64,000 nucleotides of DNA from Closterium sp. NIES-65 (Eukaryota > Streptophyta > Zygnematophyceae > Desmidiales > Closteriaceae), in assembly GCA_948144175.1 (NCBI GenBank), contig CANXME010002335.1:124001-188000 (forward strand), in the 5' to 3' direction. The notes below the pieces were generated by a model that did no database searches, was not told where the DNA came from, and was given only the letters and a program-made list of their open reading frames with translations. Shown here piece by piece: positions 29,641 to 41,927 of the stretch. Numbering within the stretch: the stretch's first letter is position 1; the number at the start of each line of letters is the position of its first letter. Made by a program: the position numbers and the translations under genes.

Positions 29641-30690
29641 GCTGCTGGGCGCCATGCGCCTGGCAAGCAAGGGGCGCGCGAGAGTGGGTGCGGCGGGGGG
29701 GCCAGCTGCGTGGCGGCGCAGCAGCAGCGCGCGCTGGGGGAGGCGGACGCGCGTGGTGCTGTGGGGAGGGGAGGGGAGGGAAAACGGGGGAAAAAGGGTG
29801 GGTGGTTGCGGGGAGGGGGAGGAAAAGCGCAGGGAAGAAGATGGAGCGAAGGTTGAATGGCAGGGAGGAGTGGGCATGTGGGGGGATGGCAGGGAGGAGG
29901 GGGCATGTGGGGGGATGGCAGGGAGGAGGGGGCATGTGGGGGGATGGCAGGGAGGAGGGGGCATGTGGGGGGATGGCAAGTGAGGGCTCTGCCTGGATGC
30001 CGCCTGAGGTCGCCCGGTGGGCGGCACAGAGGGGCGGCACAGAGGGGCGGCACAGAGGGGCGGCACAGAGGGGCGGCACAGAGGGGGAGGTGCAGAGGGC
30101 GAGCGAGTGAGGGATGCGCGAAAATAGAGACGCGAGGGGCGAGGGGGGATGGGCGAGGAGGGGCGGGAGCGAGAGGGGAGGGTCGAGGAGAGAAGGCGGC
30201 GGGTCGAAGAGACGGCGGGGGAAGGAGGTGTGCCGTGCGCGGATCAGCGGCGGGACATAGGACATGGCGGGTGGCGGTGGCGCATGGCGGGTGGCACATG
30301 TGAGGACGCACAGTGCGTGCGCACTGAGGGGGGTCGCAGCGAGGAGCGGGAAGGGCGGGTGGTGGTGGAAGGGAGGCAGGAGGGTTTGGCAGTGGGATGG
30401 GAGACGCAGTGAGAGAGCGTGTGGGGGAGGAAGGTGTTGGTGAGGGCATGGGTCAGCACTGGTGCCATGTGCGGGCGTGAGGGCGCGGTACTGACGCAAT
30501 GTGTGGGCAGACGACGACGAGAGCGGTGGCGAAGCGACAAGGGCGAGCGATGGTGCCATGGCGGGATGCATGGCAATCGCGAAATCGAGTCTGATGGCGA
30601 TCTGGCACTGTTGTGCTGCAGGGCGGAGGAGTGGGAATGCTCCAAATCGCCAAACAGAAATGCCCTCAGCCAATTTTCTCGAGGCGAAGT
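29641..30690. other. Upstream region of the DnaJ-type gene, repeats only
   Basis: Very purine-rich plus strand. Contains a 28-bp repeat (GGGCATGTGGGGGGATGGCA plus GGGAGGAG, about 4 copies, about 29870-29975) and a 13-bp repeat (GGGGCGGCACAGA, 5 copies, about 30025-30085). The long Pro-rich minus-strand ORFs across this stretch have only repetitive composition, so I call no gene. Bases 30687-30690 (AAGT) match the right flank of element C. Confidence 0.6.
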
Positions 30691-31054
30691 TGTTGAGCCC
30701 CTTGGCCTAAATCCGCTAAAGAATAGCGGGGTCGACTAAGTCGAGGATGAAAACGCGGCAGAAGACTTTGGAGAAAAAACTATTGGCGAAAGAGGCGAAG
30801 AAGTTATTGAGTAATTGAAGAGTTGCATGAGAATTGATTGATATGAGGGAATACAAACAAGGTTTAATAAGTAGCATGCAAGAGCGATTGTTGGAAAGTA
30901 CTTCGTGGGACTAGAAAGTAGAAGGCAGCTAGAGTGCCATGTGGCACTAGGAAATCTTGGAAATCTTGGGTGAGTTGGATGAAGCTAAAGTTGGGATGAT
31001 GTTGGGGGACTGTTTAGGGTAAAATACCCTTGAACAGTAAAGTACCCCGTAACA
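30691..31054 (-). repeat. 3' LTR of element C (364 bp)
   Basis: Pairs with 41399-41740; 22 bp longer owing to indels (for example the GGGAATACAAACAAGGTTTA region at about 30848). On the plus strand it starts TGTTGAGCC and ends GTAACA. Confidence 0.9.
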
Positions 31055-33769
31055 CTACCCCCTCCCAATGAGGCGACGTCCGCGGCGCCTGCAGACTGAA
31101 GGTAGGCTTGAAGGCAAGCGTTGTCGGGAGACGGCGAGGACGAAGGAACCCAGCTGTCGTCGGCTGCATCGTAACCACGCCAATGAACTAAGAAGTCAAT
31201 GAAAGAGACCCCCTGGAGACGGCGACAGTGCTTGAGGATGCGCTGGATCTGGTAGTCGGGCTCGTCGGTGTCAACAGCTACCGGCAGTGGAGTGCGATCA
31301 CGGCCCGAGAAGGTGGCGTTGGGATCGGTGTATGGACGAAGGAGAGACACGTGGAATGACGGGTGCATGCGGAAATGAGCGGGAAGGCGGAGGCGGTATG
31401 CAACTAGACCAAGTGCGCGCTCCATGACGAATGGACCAATGAAACGTGGACGAAGCTTGCTGTCCCGTGGCAGTCGGAGGATGCGGCTATCCAAGAGAAC
31501 ACGATCGCCGACTGCGAACGACACCTCACGACTACTGCGGTTGGTGGTGCGTGCCATGCGTGCATTTGCGAGCTCAAGATGCTTCCTCACGTGATCATGA
31601 ATGAAGGTGAGATGCTGGTGGAAGTTGTCCGCACGAGGGACCACGGGTGTGAGATCGACACGAGTGGGGACATTGGGGTGCTGACCGTACAGTGCAAAGA
31701 ACGATGACATGCCTGTGGCGGAGTGGTGCGTATTGTTGTAGGCGAACTCTGCCATGCTTAGCTTCTTGTCCCATGCGGCTGCGTCGTGCATCGTGATGCT
31801 GCGAAGAATCTGCTCCAAGGTCTGGTTCACACGCTCGGTCTGTCCGTCTGTCTCTGGATGGTACGCAGGCGACATGGCTAAGCGAGTCCCAAACAGCGCG
31901 AAAAGCTGCTTCCAGAACTTCGAAGTAAAACGAGGGTCGTGGTCTGAGATGATGGAATCTAGAACCCTGTGCAGTCGGACTACGTTATCTACGAACAGCG
32001 TCGCGGCTTCCTCTGCTGTGACCTTGCCGTGCGTGGGGATGAAGTGCGCTGCTCAAGAAAACTTATCCACTACCACGAAGATGGCGTCGTGACCCCTAAC
32101 TGTGCGCGGCAAAGCCATGATAAAGTCCATGGTAACTACCTGCCAAGGGCGGTCGGGCGGTGGAATCGGCAACAAGAGTCCTGCTTTGCATTGGTGAGAG
32201 GACTTCGTATGCTGACACGTGTCGCACGAACGAATGTAATCCTCTACGTCTACTGCAAGCCCTGGCTAGAAGTACGTGCGACTAAGCGTCTTAGTTGTCT
32301 TATTTGCTCCGAAGTGACCTGCACTAACGACGTTGTGTGCCTCGGAAAAAAGAAGCTGTCAAAGAGGGCAGTAGGCTGGAACCCAAATCCGTGTGGTACC
32401 CTTCCGTATGTAGACACTACCCTGCACCTCTGCTCCTGCGGGCGGCTGCGGTGTGAAGTCGGGATCTACAGTGTAACCGTGCTCGAAGAGTGCTGTGAGA
32501 AGTGGATGGCCGGTAGTGATTCTGAGACTAGCGAGCTGGCAACTAGGGCGAGTGAGCAGGTCTGCTGGGTTGCGAACGCCTGGCTTGTACTCTATCCTGT
32601 AATGGAAACTACCCTCCATGAACTCCATCCATCTAGCCTGGCAACGACTTAGCTGTGGTTGCGACTTGAGGAAACGAAGCGAACAGTGGTCTGTGCGTAT
32701 AACACTATCTGCCCCCTCTAGGTAGCACCTCCACACCTTATACGCATGGATGATCGCGAGTGCCTCCTTATCGTGAATCGGATAGTTCAACTCCGCTCCC
32801 CTCAGCTTATGCGACTCGTACACGATCGGCTGCAACCCGCGTCCCTGATCCTCAAGAAGCACTGCTCCTATGGCCTAATCTGAAGCGTTGGTCATTACAA
32901 CGTACGGGCGAGTAGGGTCGGGATACGACAGTGTCCGTGAAGACGTGAGCGACTGATTCATCTACTCGAACGCCTGCTGCTGCGCTGGACCCCAAAGAAA
33001 CTCTACGCCATTCCGAAGTAGGTCGGTGAGTGGACTAGCGATGGAAGCGTAACCCTGAACGAAACGACGGTAGTAATTAGCGAATCCGAGGAAGCTCTGC
33101 AACTCCTTAACTGAGGTCGGTGCTATCAAATCCTGTACTGCTGCGATCTTCTTCGGGTCGGTCCTAATGCCACTAGCGGATACGACGTGACCTAGAGACT
33201 CGGCCTCGGGGAGGAAGAACTCGCACTTCGACTGCTTAGCGTACAACTGCTCCTTCCGCAAGACCTCGAAAACCTTCTGCAAGTGCTGCACGTGCTCCTC
33301 TTTCGTCTTGGAGAAGACTAGGATGTCGTCTAGGTAAACTACAACGAACGACCCTAGGAACTCGGAGAGGACTGTGTTCATGAGCGTCTGAAACGTCCCT
33401 GGGGCGTTGGTGAAACCGAACGGCAGAACCCTAAACTCGTACAACCCCTGCTTCGTACGAAACGCCGTCTTGTGCTGGTCCTCTGGAATTACTTGAATCT
33501 GAAGGTAACCCGAATGAAGGTCGATCTTTGAGAAGATTCTAGCGCCCTGCGCTGCATCTAGGATATCCTCTACTCTTGGTATTGGGAATCTGTTCTTGAC
33601 GTTGGCAGTGTTCAGTGCGCGGTAGTCTATGCACATCCGTAACCCTCCGTCTTTCTTAGGCGCGAAAAGGATCGGTGTCGCCCAAGGGGATCTAGATGGC
33701 TGTATGAAACCCTGCGCTAGAAAGTGCCTAACCTGCTGCGCCATCTCCTCTGTCTCTGCTGGACTCAAC
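30985..33769 (-). pseudogene. Ty3/gypsy Pol of element C: RT, RNase H, integrase, chromodomain (stops)
   Basis: One minus-strand frame with several stops. RT at 33768-32962 (RMCIDYRALN, FSKIDLHSGY, VVVYLDDILVFSK at about 33330). RNase H 32862-32359 (LLEDQGRGLQPIVYESHKL, HDKEALAI). Integrase 32300-31250 with DFIMALP, DHDPRF and TDGQTERVNQ, so D, D and E are all present. The C-terminal end holds a chromodomain (YQIQRILKHC..FIDFLVHWRGYDAADDSWVP, about 31260-31110). The stops include one after QQQAFE, one in NASD*AIGA and one in the integrase core (KFS*AAHF). The chromodomain places it among chromoviruses. Confidence 0.9.
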
Positions 33770-34646
33770 TGTTAAGACTAAGGACAGAGTCTACGAAGAT
33801 TAGGTGCCTAAATTTCTCAAAAAACGTTGGCTTAGAATTCTGGACAGAAAACGTCGAGTTCACAAGAAACGCCGTCGACGAAAGGTGCACTGTCAAAACT
33901 TCACCAAACTCAGATATGGTGTAGGTCTAGTCTGTGGCTACAATTCCCAATTTGAATCGTACGATAAGGTGAAGTATTACTTGACTTATCAATTTTGGCG
34001 CACAGGGAGGTATGCTGCCATAAGAACTTAACTCAATAGCAAGTGTCTCACAATTACACAATTACTACACAAGAGAGTTGGAGTAGCAACTAACCAGGTG
34101 GGAGGGGAAGAGGAGGACGAGAGGGAAGGTCCCCAGAGAGTCCTCAACCAAGGAAACCCCATGCCACACAATTCCCTTCCCCAAAGGCAACCCAACTTTG
34201 ACCTTTGTCACTATCCCAACCTCCACAATCCACCTCAACCCAACTTGGCCACACTTGCCAACCTGGTTTGGTTTCTCCCAACCATTTGGCAGCAACTACA
34301 GTAGAAAATACGAATTTCCCAACCCCCAAAAGTCTGTACCCCTTATGGACTTAACCCCACAACTTCCCATAATCACCACAACCAAATATCAAAAGCATAC
34401 GAACTTCTAACGTTCGTAACTTTCTTGCACGTGCTCCGATTGAAACGATACTTGGTTCGTCGGAAAGGTCTTGAGCAGTGGAGTCACTTCAGATATCTGC
34501 TCAAGCCAAATAACATTTACACACACTCAGAGAATCCAAACGACAGAAAACACAAATTCTTGCACACGCTCACACAACGCATGCAACGCACGAACATGTG
34601 ATGGGAGGCAGACAGACGTGAATGCAAATGATAGCATCACATAACA
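33770..34646 (-). repeat. 3' LTR of element D (877 bp)
   Basis: TGTTAAGACTAAGG...CATCACATAACA on the plus strand; aligns end to end with 39352-40228 and with the solo LTR at 48815-49694. The repeated small plus-strand frames within it (for example LRILDRKRRVHKK) are shared by all copies and are not genes. Confidence 0.93.
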
Positions 34647-34703
34647 AACTCCCCCTCTGGCTGCCTACCATCATCCCATATGCCATAGCTCAAGCATACA
34701 CCC

Positions 34704-37700
34704 TCAATACACACTCATCCCAGCAAGCATCATGCCCTTCCAATGCTCAGATTCAGCCAGGCGCTTGGTGAGAATGTCAGCCGCCTGCTGATGCGTCTTC
34801 ACAATCTCCAGTCGCACCTCCTTGTCCAGGAGCCTCCTCACCCAGTGCCACTTGGGCCTGATGTGCTTTGTCAGCCCATGAAGACAAGCATTCTTTGCTA
34901 GTTTCATCGCCGACTCATTGTAAAAAAAATTCACAGTCGGCTCCCTCAGGCACACTCCGATCTCCTCTAACAAACGCCTCAGCCACACCACCTCCTTTGC
35001 CCCATGATGCAGGGCCATGTACTCTGTCTCACACGAGGACTGCCCCACCTCGTTCTGCTTCTTGCTCCGCCAGCTCACTGCACCACCTCCAAACAGGCAC
35101 ACATAGCCTCCAATGCTGGTGCCATCCGCCTTAACAGAGTTGAAGGTGGCGTTGGTGTAGCAGGTCAGGAGCGTCTCCCCCTTGCCCAAATCAGCTGCAC
35201 CCCTCTGCAGCCTTTGTCGCACAGCATTGTACTCCAAGCCCACTGATGCCGTAGCGCTCACATAGTGGACCAACCTCTTGGCCGCTTCCAGTTGCTCATG
35301 ACTGGGGCGTGAAACCACACTTCCAAGTCTGGATGTAGCAAAGGCAATGTCCGGCCGCGTATGGTTAGCCACATAGTTGAGTGCCCCAACCATGGAATGA
35401 AACAGCTTTCTGTCACTCTCACCCACCACCTCCTTATCAGCACAGGGCTCCAAATTGAACCCCGAAGGCAGTGGGGTGGCTGGCTTCCCTCCATCTTGCA
35501 GCCCATACTTCTCGGCCAGCCCCTCACAGTACTTCCTCTGATGCAACCTCAACATTCCCTTGTCAAGGTCTCTCTCCATATGCATCCCCAGGTAGTACTT
35601 CACATCTCCCATCTTGGAACACTTGAACTGCATCTCCAGCATCTCCTCCACACGCTCAATCATTGCAGACGACTCAGAGAAGAGCAGGATGTCGTCCACG
35701 TACACCAGGAGCATGAGAAACTGCTCCTTCTCTTGCAGCAGGAACAAGCTGTGGTTGCACTCAGTCTTCTTCAACCCCCCAGCCAGCAGTGTCTCCTCAA
35801 GCTTGTGGTACCATGCACGAGGAGCCTGCTTCAGGCCATAGATGGCCTTCTTCAACCTGCACACCCTGCCGCTCCCATGATCCAAACCTTCAGGCTATAA
35901 CATGTACAGCTCCTCCAGAATGATCCCATTGAGGAAGGTGGTGGTGATGTCCATCTGCATCACCCGCCATCCACGGTTTGCTGCCATTGCCAGTGACACT
36001 TTCAATGTTGTGCCTTTCCCCACTGGAGTAAAGATCTCGTCAAAATCCTTCCCCTTTGTCTGCTGAAACCCCTTAGCCACAAGCCTTGACTTGTAGCGGG
36101 TCAGCTCCCCATCTGGTCCGTACTTGTGCCTGAAAATCAGCTTGGAAGAAATGGCCTTCTTCCCAGGAGGCAGCTCACACAACTCCCAAGTCTGATTCTC
36201 CAGCAGAGAGTTGCACTCCTCCTTCACACTCTGCTTCCACTTTTCAGCATCGGGCCCGCTCAATGCCTCAGCTAGCGTCTTGGGCTCAGGGACGGCTGCC
36301 CAGTAGCAGTGTGCTATCTCATCCTCATCACACTGCTCAGCCACACTCCAAGCCCTTACCACCTTTGGCTTGCCAAAGCTCGGATAGGTCAGCCGGTTAG
36401 GAGGGCGCACATCCCTCCTAGGACGGTCAGCCGAACGTGCGGCACCTTGTGGAGCACCTTGCTGCTGCTCCTCCACCTCAGGTTCTTCCCCATCCTCAGT
36501 CACCCCATAAATCTCCTCCTCTGAGACAGTGACTTGCACTTGCCTCGAAGGCCGCTGCACCTCATCAGCCTCAATGATCAGCGGTGTAGTAGGAAGCTTC
36601 TGCTGCTGCTGCTGCTTCCACTCCTTGTAGTACAAGGACTCAAGGAACTTCACATCCCTCGACACAGTCAGCTGCTGGCTCGTCAAGTCCCAAATCAGCC
36701 AGCCCTTGTGATCCTTAGCAAGCCCCAAGTGCACACCCCATCTCCCAGAAGCTTCCAGTTTTCCCCTCTTCTCCTTAGGCACATGAAACACCACCATGCA
36801 ACCGAAGTCTCCCAGCATGTTGACTGCTGGTGCACTCCCATACCACTTGGTGTAGGGGACCCATTGCTTATCCCCCACAGTTGCCTGCACCCTGTTCTTC
36901 ACAAGGGCGACCTGCCGCAGTGCAGTCACCCAAAACGGATCCGGCAGCCCTACACGCCCAAGAAGAGTACAAGCACCTTCTTGCAGGGTCCGGTTGAACC
37001 GCTCAGCTACGCCGTTCTGTTGAGGGTCGTAGGGCACTGTGAGCTGATGCTGGATCCCCTTCTTCTTCAGCACCGACTCAAAATCAGCACCAATGAACTC
37101 TCCCCCATTGTCTGTGTGGATCACTTTCACCTTGTGTCCGCTCTCCCTTTGAGCTCTCGGCATCCACTCCTTAAGAACAGCTGCTGCCACCTCCCCCTTA
37201 GTCTTCAGAGGGTAGACCCACACGGCACGCGTATGGTCGTCCACAATGGTCAGGAAATAGCGGCTTCCCGAGAGAGAAAGGGCCCTCGTGGGGCCCACCA
37301 CGTCCATGTGCACAAGTGCAAGTGGAGCCTTCGCTGGTCCCGTGCTGCTGCTAAAGGGAAATTTTGTGAACTTGGTCTCAAGGCATGTAGGACAGCTCCC
37401 AATATCCTTTGCTGCCCCCTTCACCTCCAGCCCCTTCAAGCTCCCATCCTTCACCAACTTCTGCAGCATCGGAATGTTAATGTGACACAACCTCTCGTGC
37501 CACGTCTCCCAATCGGCATCACCATTCCCAGATGAAGCCTTTGCCCATGCAGCGGTCTCATCCACACCAGCAAGCACCTCACCATGTGGCTGCTGTGACT
37601 GTTGCACCTTCTTGACTGCATCCAGGGCCCCACCAATCGGTGCAATCTTCTCTCCCCCTGCAGCTACCTTAGCCGTTGCTGCAGCCGCTGCCGTTGCTGG

Positions 37701-38126
37701 TGGTTTCCCATTCCAAGGGATGATGGGCAGCTGCCACAGGTCCTTGATGCAGCTGCTCTTCTCCTCCAAATTCCACAGCAGCAACTTCCCAAGCTTTGCA
37801 TGGCATTTGGTTGGGCCGAATGTAACCTTAGCCTTGCTTTTCTGCAACCGGCGCACGGAAAGAAGGTTAGCGGACAAACCTTCAACCAACAGCACATTCC
37901 CCAGCCCCACAAGCCCCCCATTGGCTCCCATGACCTTGGCATTCCCAACACCAATCACAGGGAGCAAAGCACTTGAAGCGGCAGCGAAAAACTTTATCTT
38001 CCCTGGGGGTTTTACCTCGTCAAGCAAATCTGCCCGTAGGGTCATGTGACTTGTGCAACCTGAATCTATCACCCAGTGGGTGAGGGGGTGCATCACAACC
38101 TTCCCAACTGAACCCACATCACGCAC
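34704..38126 (-). pseudogene. Copia Pol of element D (one in-frame TAG)
   Basis: A single minus-strand frame. Protease DSGCTSHM (about 38060); GAG-pre-integrase WHERLCHINIP; integrase core VHMDVVGPT, HTDNGGEFIG and PQQNGVAERFNRT; RT with LKQAPRAWYHKL and LVYVDDILLFSES (about 35700); RNase H with SSCETEYMALHH, ending LAESEHWKGMM. TAG at 35895-35897 interrupts YML-PEGL, where copia RTs usually have Gln, so CAG to TAG is likely. The lineage differs from A/B: normal zinc knuckle type, long LTRs, no Gly-rich linkers. Confidence 0.92.
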
Positions 38127-38317
38127 TGCACATCCTCAACCATGAGAAACATCCCAGGGTCGGCTTTACCTTGTGCACCATCACCTTGTGCACCTGAACC
38201 TTGCGCAACGCCACCTCGTGCACGTTCACCACTTGGCAGCTTCATGCCTAGGGGCGCCCATTCCTCAGGCCGGCTGAAACACTTGAACCACGGGTGTCCA
38301 GCCTTCTTGTAGTACCA

Positions 38318-39115
38318 TCACGCACCCTCTATTCGGGTGCTCCCCCTGCCACCAGAGCTCCCATGCCCCTCGTTGTAGTCACCTCGGCCTCTCCCTCTGC
38401 CAAAGCCTCTCCCACGGCCTCGACCTCTCCCTCCCCCTCTTCCTCTGTTGCCTCCTGCAGCTCCATACCCCTCAGCAGTTTTGTTGGCAGCACCACCTCC
38501 CGTGTGGCGCCTGCGGAAGTCCTCCTGCAGAATCTGCTGCCGTAGCCACTCAGGCGTCCATTTGTCCGGCTGAACGTTGAGGGTGGGGATGAGGTTGTCC
38601 CATGAGTTGTCAACCACTGAGATGATCTTGGTGCACTGATGCATCTCCGACACCTTGCTGCCCGCCGCTGCCATCCTTGCATAGGTGTCCTTGACCTTGT
38701 CAAGCACCGGCTTCACATCGTCTCCCGGCCGCATGGAGAGGGCAGCCAGCTCCTTCTCCAATTCGATCACCATCGGCAGCGTGTTGGGCTGAACCACGTC
38801 GTGTAGCAGCTTCCACGCCTTTGGTCCTGAGTCATCGAGCTCCACCAAATCCTTGATGTGCTGGAACATGTCGTTGTTGACTGACTGTAGAAACAGGTCG
38901 TACAGCACCACGCTCTTCTCAATCCACCGATCCCGAGCATCTCCTTCCTCGGGCATCTTCTCTTCTCCCATCGAAAGTTTCAGCAGCTTGTAGCGCTTGA
39001 AGACGCTCCTCATCCGCCCGCTCCATTCCTCGTAGTTGGAGCCATCCAACGCCTCAATCTTGGATGGTGGTGGTTCACTCCTCTTCTCAGCTGCATCTCC
39101 ACTCCCTTGATTCAT
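38318..39115 (-). pseudogene. Copia Gag of element D, zinc knuckle destroyed
   Basis: The first ATG is at 39113-39115 (MNQGSGDAAEK); the frame is open 15 bases further upstream without ATG. UBN2/copia-type Gag: ALDGSNYEEW, LHDVVQPNTLP, then an RG-rich tail. It ends at a TGA where the knuckle should begin: the bases after it read WYYKKAGHPWFKCF, so both N-terminal Cys codons of a CX2CX4HX4C motif are changed (TGC to TGA, TGC to TAC). A frameshift then separates it from pol at about 38126. Confidence 0.87.
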
Positions 39116-39351
39116 CTCCTCTGCTCCCAATCAGAGGTTTCAGCTCCCCCCTTTGCTGGTCACAATGTAGATCCACACAATCTTCACAAGTGTCGGCGCC
39201 AACAAAATTTCGGCAGAGTTTCCCCTTAGTGGAAGTCACATCCAACCTCCACAACTCCACTTAGACACGCCCACAGGCCATGGTGGGTCTAGGAGGGTCT
39301 TCACACTTCAGTAGACTCTCCACAAATTCCTTAATCAGCTCTGATACCACT

Positions 39352-40228
39352 TGTTAAGACTAAGGATGGAGTCTACGAAGATTAGGTGCCTGAATTTCTC
39401 GAAAAACGTTGGCTTAGAATTTTGGACAGAAAACGTCGAGTTCACAAGAAACGCCGTCGACAAAAGGTGCATTGTCAAAACTTCACAAAACTCAGATATG
39501 TTGTAGCTGTAGTCTGTGGCTACAATTCCCAATTTGAATCGTACAATAAAGCGAAGTATTTCTTGACTTATCAATTTTGGCGCATAGGGAGGTATGCTGC
39601 CATAAGAACTTAACTCAATAGCAGGAGTTTCATAATTACACAACTACTACACAAGAGAGCTGGATTAGCAATTAACCAGGTGGGAGGGGAAGAGGAGGAC
39701 GAGAGGGAAGGTCTCCAGAGAGTCCTCAACCAAGGAAACCCCATGCCACACAATTCCCTTCCCCATAGGCAACCCAACTTTGACCTTTGTCACTATCCCA
39801 ACCTCCACAATCCACCTTAACCCAACTTGGCCACACTTGCCAACCTGGTTTGGTTTCTCCCAACCATTTGGCAGCAACTACAGTAGAAAAGACGAATTTC
39901 CCAACCCCCAAAAGTCTGTACCCCTTATGGACTCAACCCCACAACTTCCCATAATCACCACAACCAAATATCAAAAGCATACGAACTTCTAACGTTCGTA
40001 ACTTTCTTGCTCGTGCTCCGATTGAAACGATACTTGGTTTGTCGGAAAGCTCTTGAGCAGTGGAGTCACTTCAGATATCTGCTCAAGCCAAATAACATTT
40101 ACACACACTCAAAGAATCCAAACCAAAGAAAACACAAATTCTTGCACACGCTCACACCACGCATGCAACGCACGAACATGTGATGGGAGGCAGACAGACG
40201 TGAATGCAAATGATAGCATCACATAACG
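39352..40228 (-). repeat. 5' LTR of element D (877 bp)
   Basis: Pairs with 33770-34646. Bordered on the right by TCAAC (TSD) and on the left by the minus-strand PBS. Confidence 0.93.
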
Positions 40229-40233
40229 TCAAC

Positions 40234-41398
40234 CTCCACTGCGGCTTCGCTACTGGCCTGCCCCCTGGCTCTAACTCTATTTGATGGTCGACTGCTCGGC
40301 TAGGAGGTAACTCTGCCCGGCTTTTTGTAATAGTGATAGTTCCCCCTAAATCCCGGTTTTTGTGAGCCGTCACTGTTAACTGCACCAATCTCCATGGGCG
40401 ACGGTCCGTCCCTCGATCGAGCGCCGTTGATCGGTCTGTTGTATCCCCTATCGCGATCGTCATGACCCCGTCAGCTTCGTACTGCGTCGACGCGTTCAGC
40501 TGCTGCGACTACTGACTCGAAGGTAGACAATCCGTGAATCGCTATGATCTCCGCTATGTCCGGCTTCAATCCCTCGAGGTAGCGATCGCGCATCTCTGCT
40601 TTCGTTATATCGTCCATTTCATTGCAGATGCTCAAGAACCGTCGTGTGTACTCCTGGACATTTCCTATCTGTCGGAAATGACGCAGACGCTTCCTAGCAG
40701 CTTCAGAGGCATTCACCAAGTCGAACCTACTTTTCAGCGCCGCTTCAAATCCTTCCCAAGTGGTCGGAACCGTGGTAACATCCAAAGCCAGACTCCCTAA
40801 GCTCGAAGTTACAGCTGCATGCCCCTCGCCCTATTGATGCCCGTCTGTCTGAGCCCTTCTTACAACAATTTGCATGAGTTGGCGCCACCACTCCAAGGCC
40901 GGGCCCCTCAGCAGCTTAATGGAGTCCTCGATCCGCTGCTGCTCGTCCGCCTCTTGCACCCCGCTCGCGGCGAAGTAGTTGTTCAGCATGAAGATCCACG
41001 TCCGCACGTTCGCGTCGCGTTGGCTTGGGTCGAACGACTCGAATTTCAGCGGCTTCAGTGCGCTTTGACGTTCTGGCAGCACTTCCTTGCCACTCGACGT
41101 GTTGGGTGCAGGAGATGGTGCGGCATGACCATGAGAAATTGACGCGAATTCTCAAAGCTGTTGCATTTCAGCCCATACCTGACGATTTTCCAGCGTCAAC
41201 GTTTCGAGTTGGCGCATAAGTTGAGCGAGCGTGTTGCCCATGTCATTGGGGAGAGCGTTCATGGTCTCGTCCATGTTGGCTCGACGACTCCAAGTCTGCA
41301 AGTCGGCACCGTGGGACAATGATGTCGTAGTCTCGTCGTCGACGGTCGCTCGTTGGAAGTCGCTCCCCGCGAAGGCTCTGATACCAAGTGTTAGGCCC
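40234..41398 (-). pseudogene. Gypsy Gag and start of Pol of element C (protease region missing)
   Basis: Minus-strand Retrotrans_gag domain in two pieces: 41082-40831 (KFESFDPSQRDANVRTWIF, then LRGPALEWW) and 40785-40471 (TWEGFEAALKSRF, RKRLRHFRQIGNVQEYTRRF, DRYLEGLKPDIAEII), split by a stop after TDGHQ. A frame change follows, then a short Gag tail (PMEIGAVN), and about 100 bases later the pre-RT motif IELEPGGRPVAKPQWRL. The expected zinc knuckle and aspartic protease are absent, so about 1 kb has been deleted internally. Confidence 0.82.
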
Positions 41399-41740
41399 CT
41401 TGGCCTAAATCCGCTAAAGAATAGCGGGGTCGACTAAGTCGAGGATGAAAAGGCGGCGGAAGACTTTGGTGAAAGAACTATTGGCGAAAGAGGCGAAGAA
41501 GCTGCTGAGTAATTGAAGAGTTGAATGAGAATTGATTGATATGAGGTTTAAGTAGCATGCAAGAGCGATTGTTGGAAAGTACTTCGTGGGACTAGAAAGT
41601 AGAAGGCAAGAAAGCTAGAGTGCCACGTGGCACTAAGAAATATTGGAAATCTTGGATGAGTTGGATGAAGATAAGGTTGGGATGAGGTTGGGGGACTGTT
41701 TAGGGTAAAATACCCATGAACAGTAAAGTACCCTGTAACA
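41399..41740 (-). repeat. 5' LTR of element C (342 bp)
   Basis: TGTTAGGCCCCTTGGCC...CCCTGTAACA on the plus strand. The minus-strand PBS (TGGTATCAGAGCC) lies immediately to its left on the plus strand. Confidence 0.9.
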
Positions 41741-41809
41741 AAGTCCCACTTGGGCGTGTAACCATTTTGCCATTTTGTGTTTTTGCGGAAAGTCCAATTT
41801 TTTTCATTT

Positions 41810-41840
41810 GGACGGTCCTAATCGACGGTTAGGACCGTCC
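41810..41840. repeat. Perfect 12-bp inverted repeat (hairpin)
   Basis: Arms GGACGGTCCTAA and TTAGGACCGTCC with a 7-base loop TCGACGG. The outer nine bases also read GGACGGTCC/GGACCGTCC. Not followed by a U-run, so not an obvious terminator. Confidence 0.75.
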
Positions 41841-41927
41841 GGATCAACGTTTCGGCAATTTGATACCGTACAAAGTGGATAGTGACACTTTTTCGAGTCT
41901 TTCAAATTTGCGAGTACTGTAGCATCG

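Larger units (their letters stand above)
33770..40228 (-). mobile_element. Ty1/copia element D nested in gypsy C
   Basis: 877-bp LTRs at 33770-34646 and 39352-40228. TSD TCAAC at 33765-33769 and 40229-40233. The minus-strand PBS is TGGTATCAGAGC just after the right-hand LTR, in AACAAGTGGTATC. The last base of one LTR has changed (AACA to AACG). The LTRs differ at many positions and the coding region has stops and a frameshift, so this is older than A or B. A solo LTR of the same family lies at 48815-49694. Confidence 0.94.
30691..41740 (-). mobile_element. Ty3/gypsy chromovirus-type element C, decayed, with copia D nested
   Basis: LTRs at 30691-31054 and 41399-41740 (TGTTRRGCCCCTTGGCC...GTAACA) differ by substitutions and indels. 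The PBS on the minus strand is TGGTATCAGAGC two bases inside the right LTR. Flanks share AAGT (30687-30690, 41741-41744), a 4-bp target duplication. Order on minus: gag, (deletion), RT, RNase H, integrase with chromodomain. Element D (33770-40228) splits it exactly between RT residues; removing D and one TSD restores RLSPAETEEM in frame. Several stop codons make it non-functional. Confidence 0.92.

Noticed and set aside
29409..30673. Long Pro-rich minus-strand ORFs of 346 and 414 aa
   Set aside because: Composition follows purine-rich plus-strand repeats; no motif except the short transit/helix segment recorded separately.
34098..34410. Small ORFs repeated at 34065-34410, 39665-39992 and 49126-49521
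   Set aside because: They recur only because all three are copies of the same D-family LTR.
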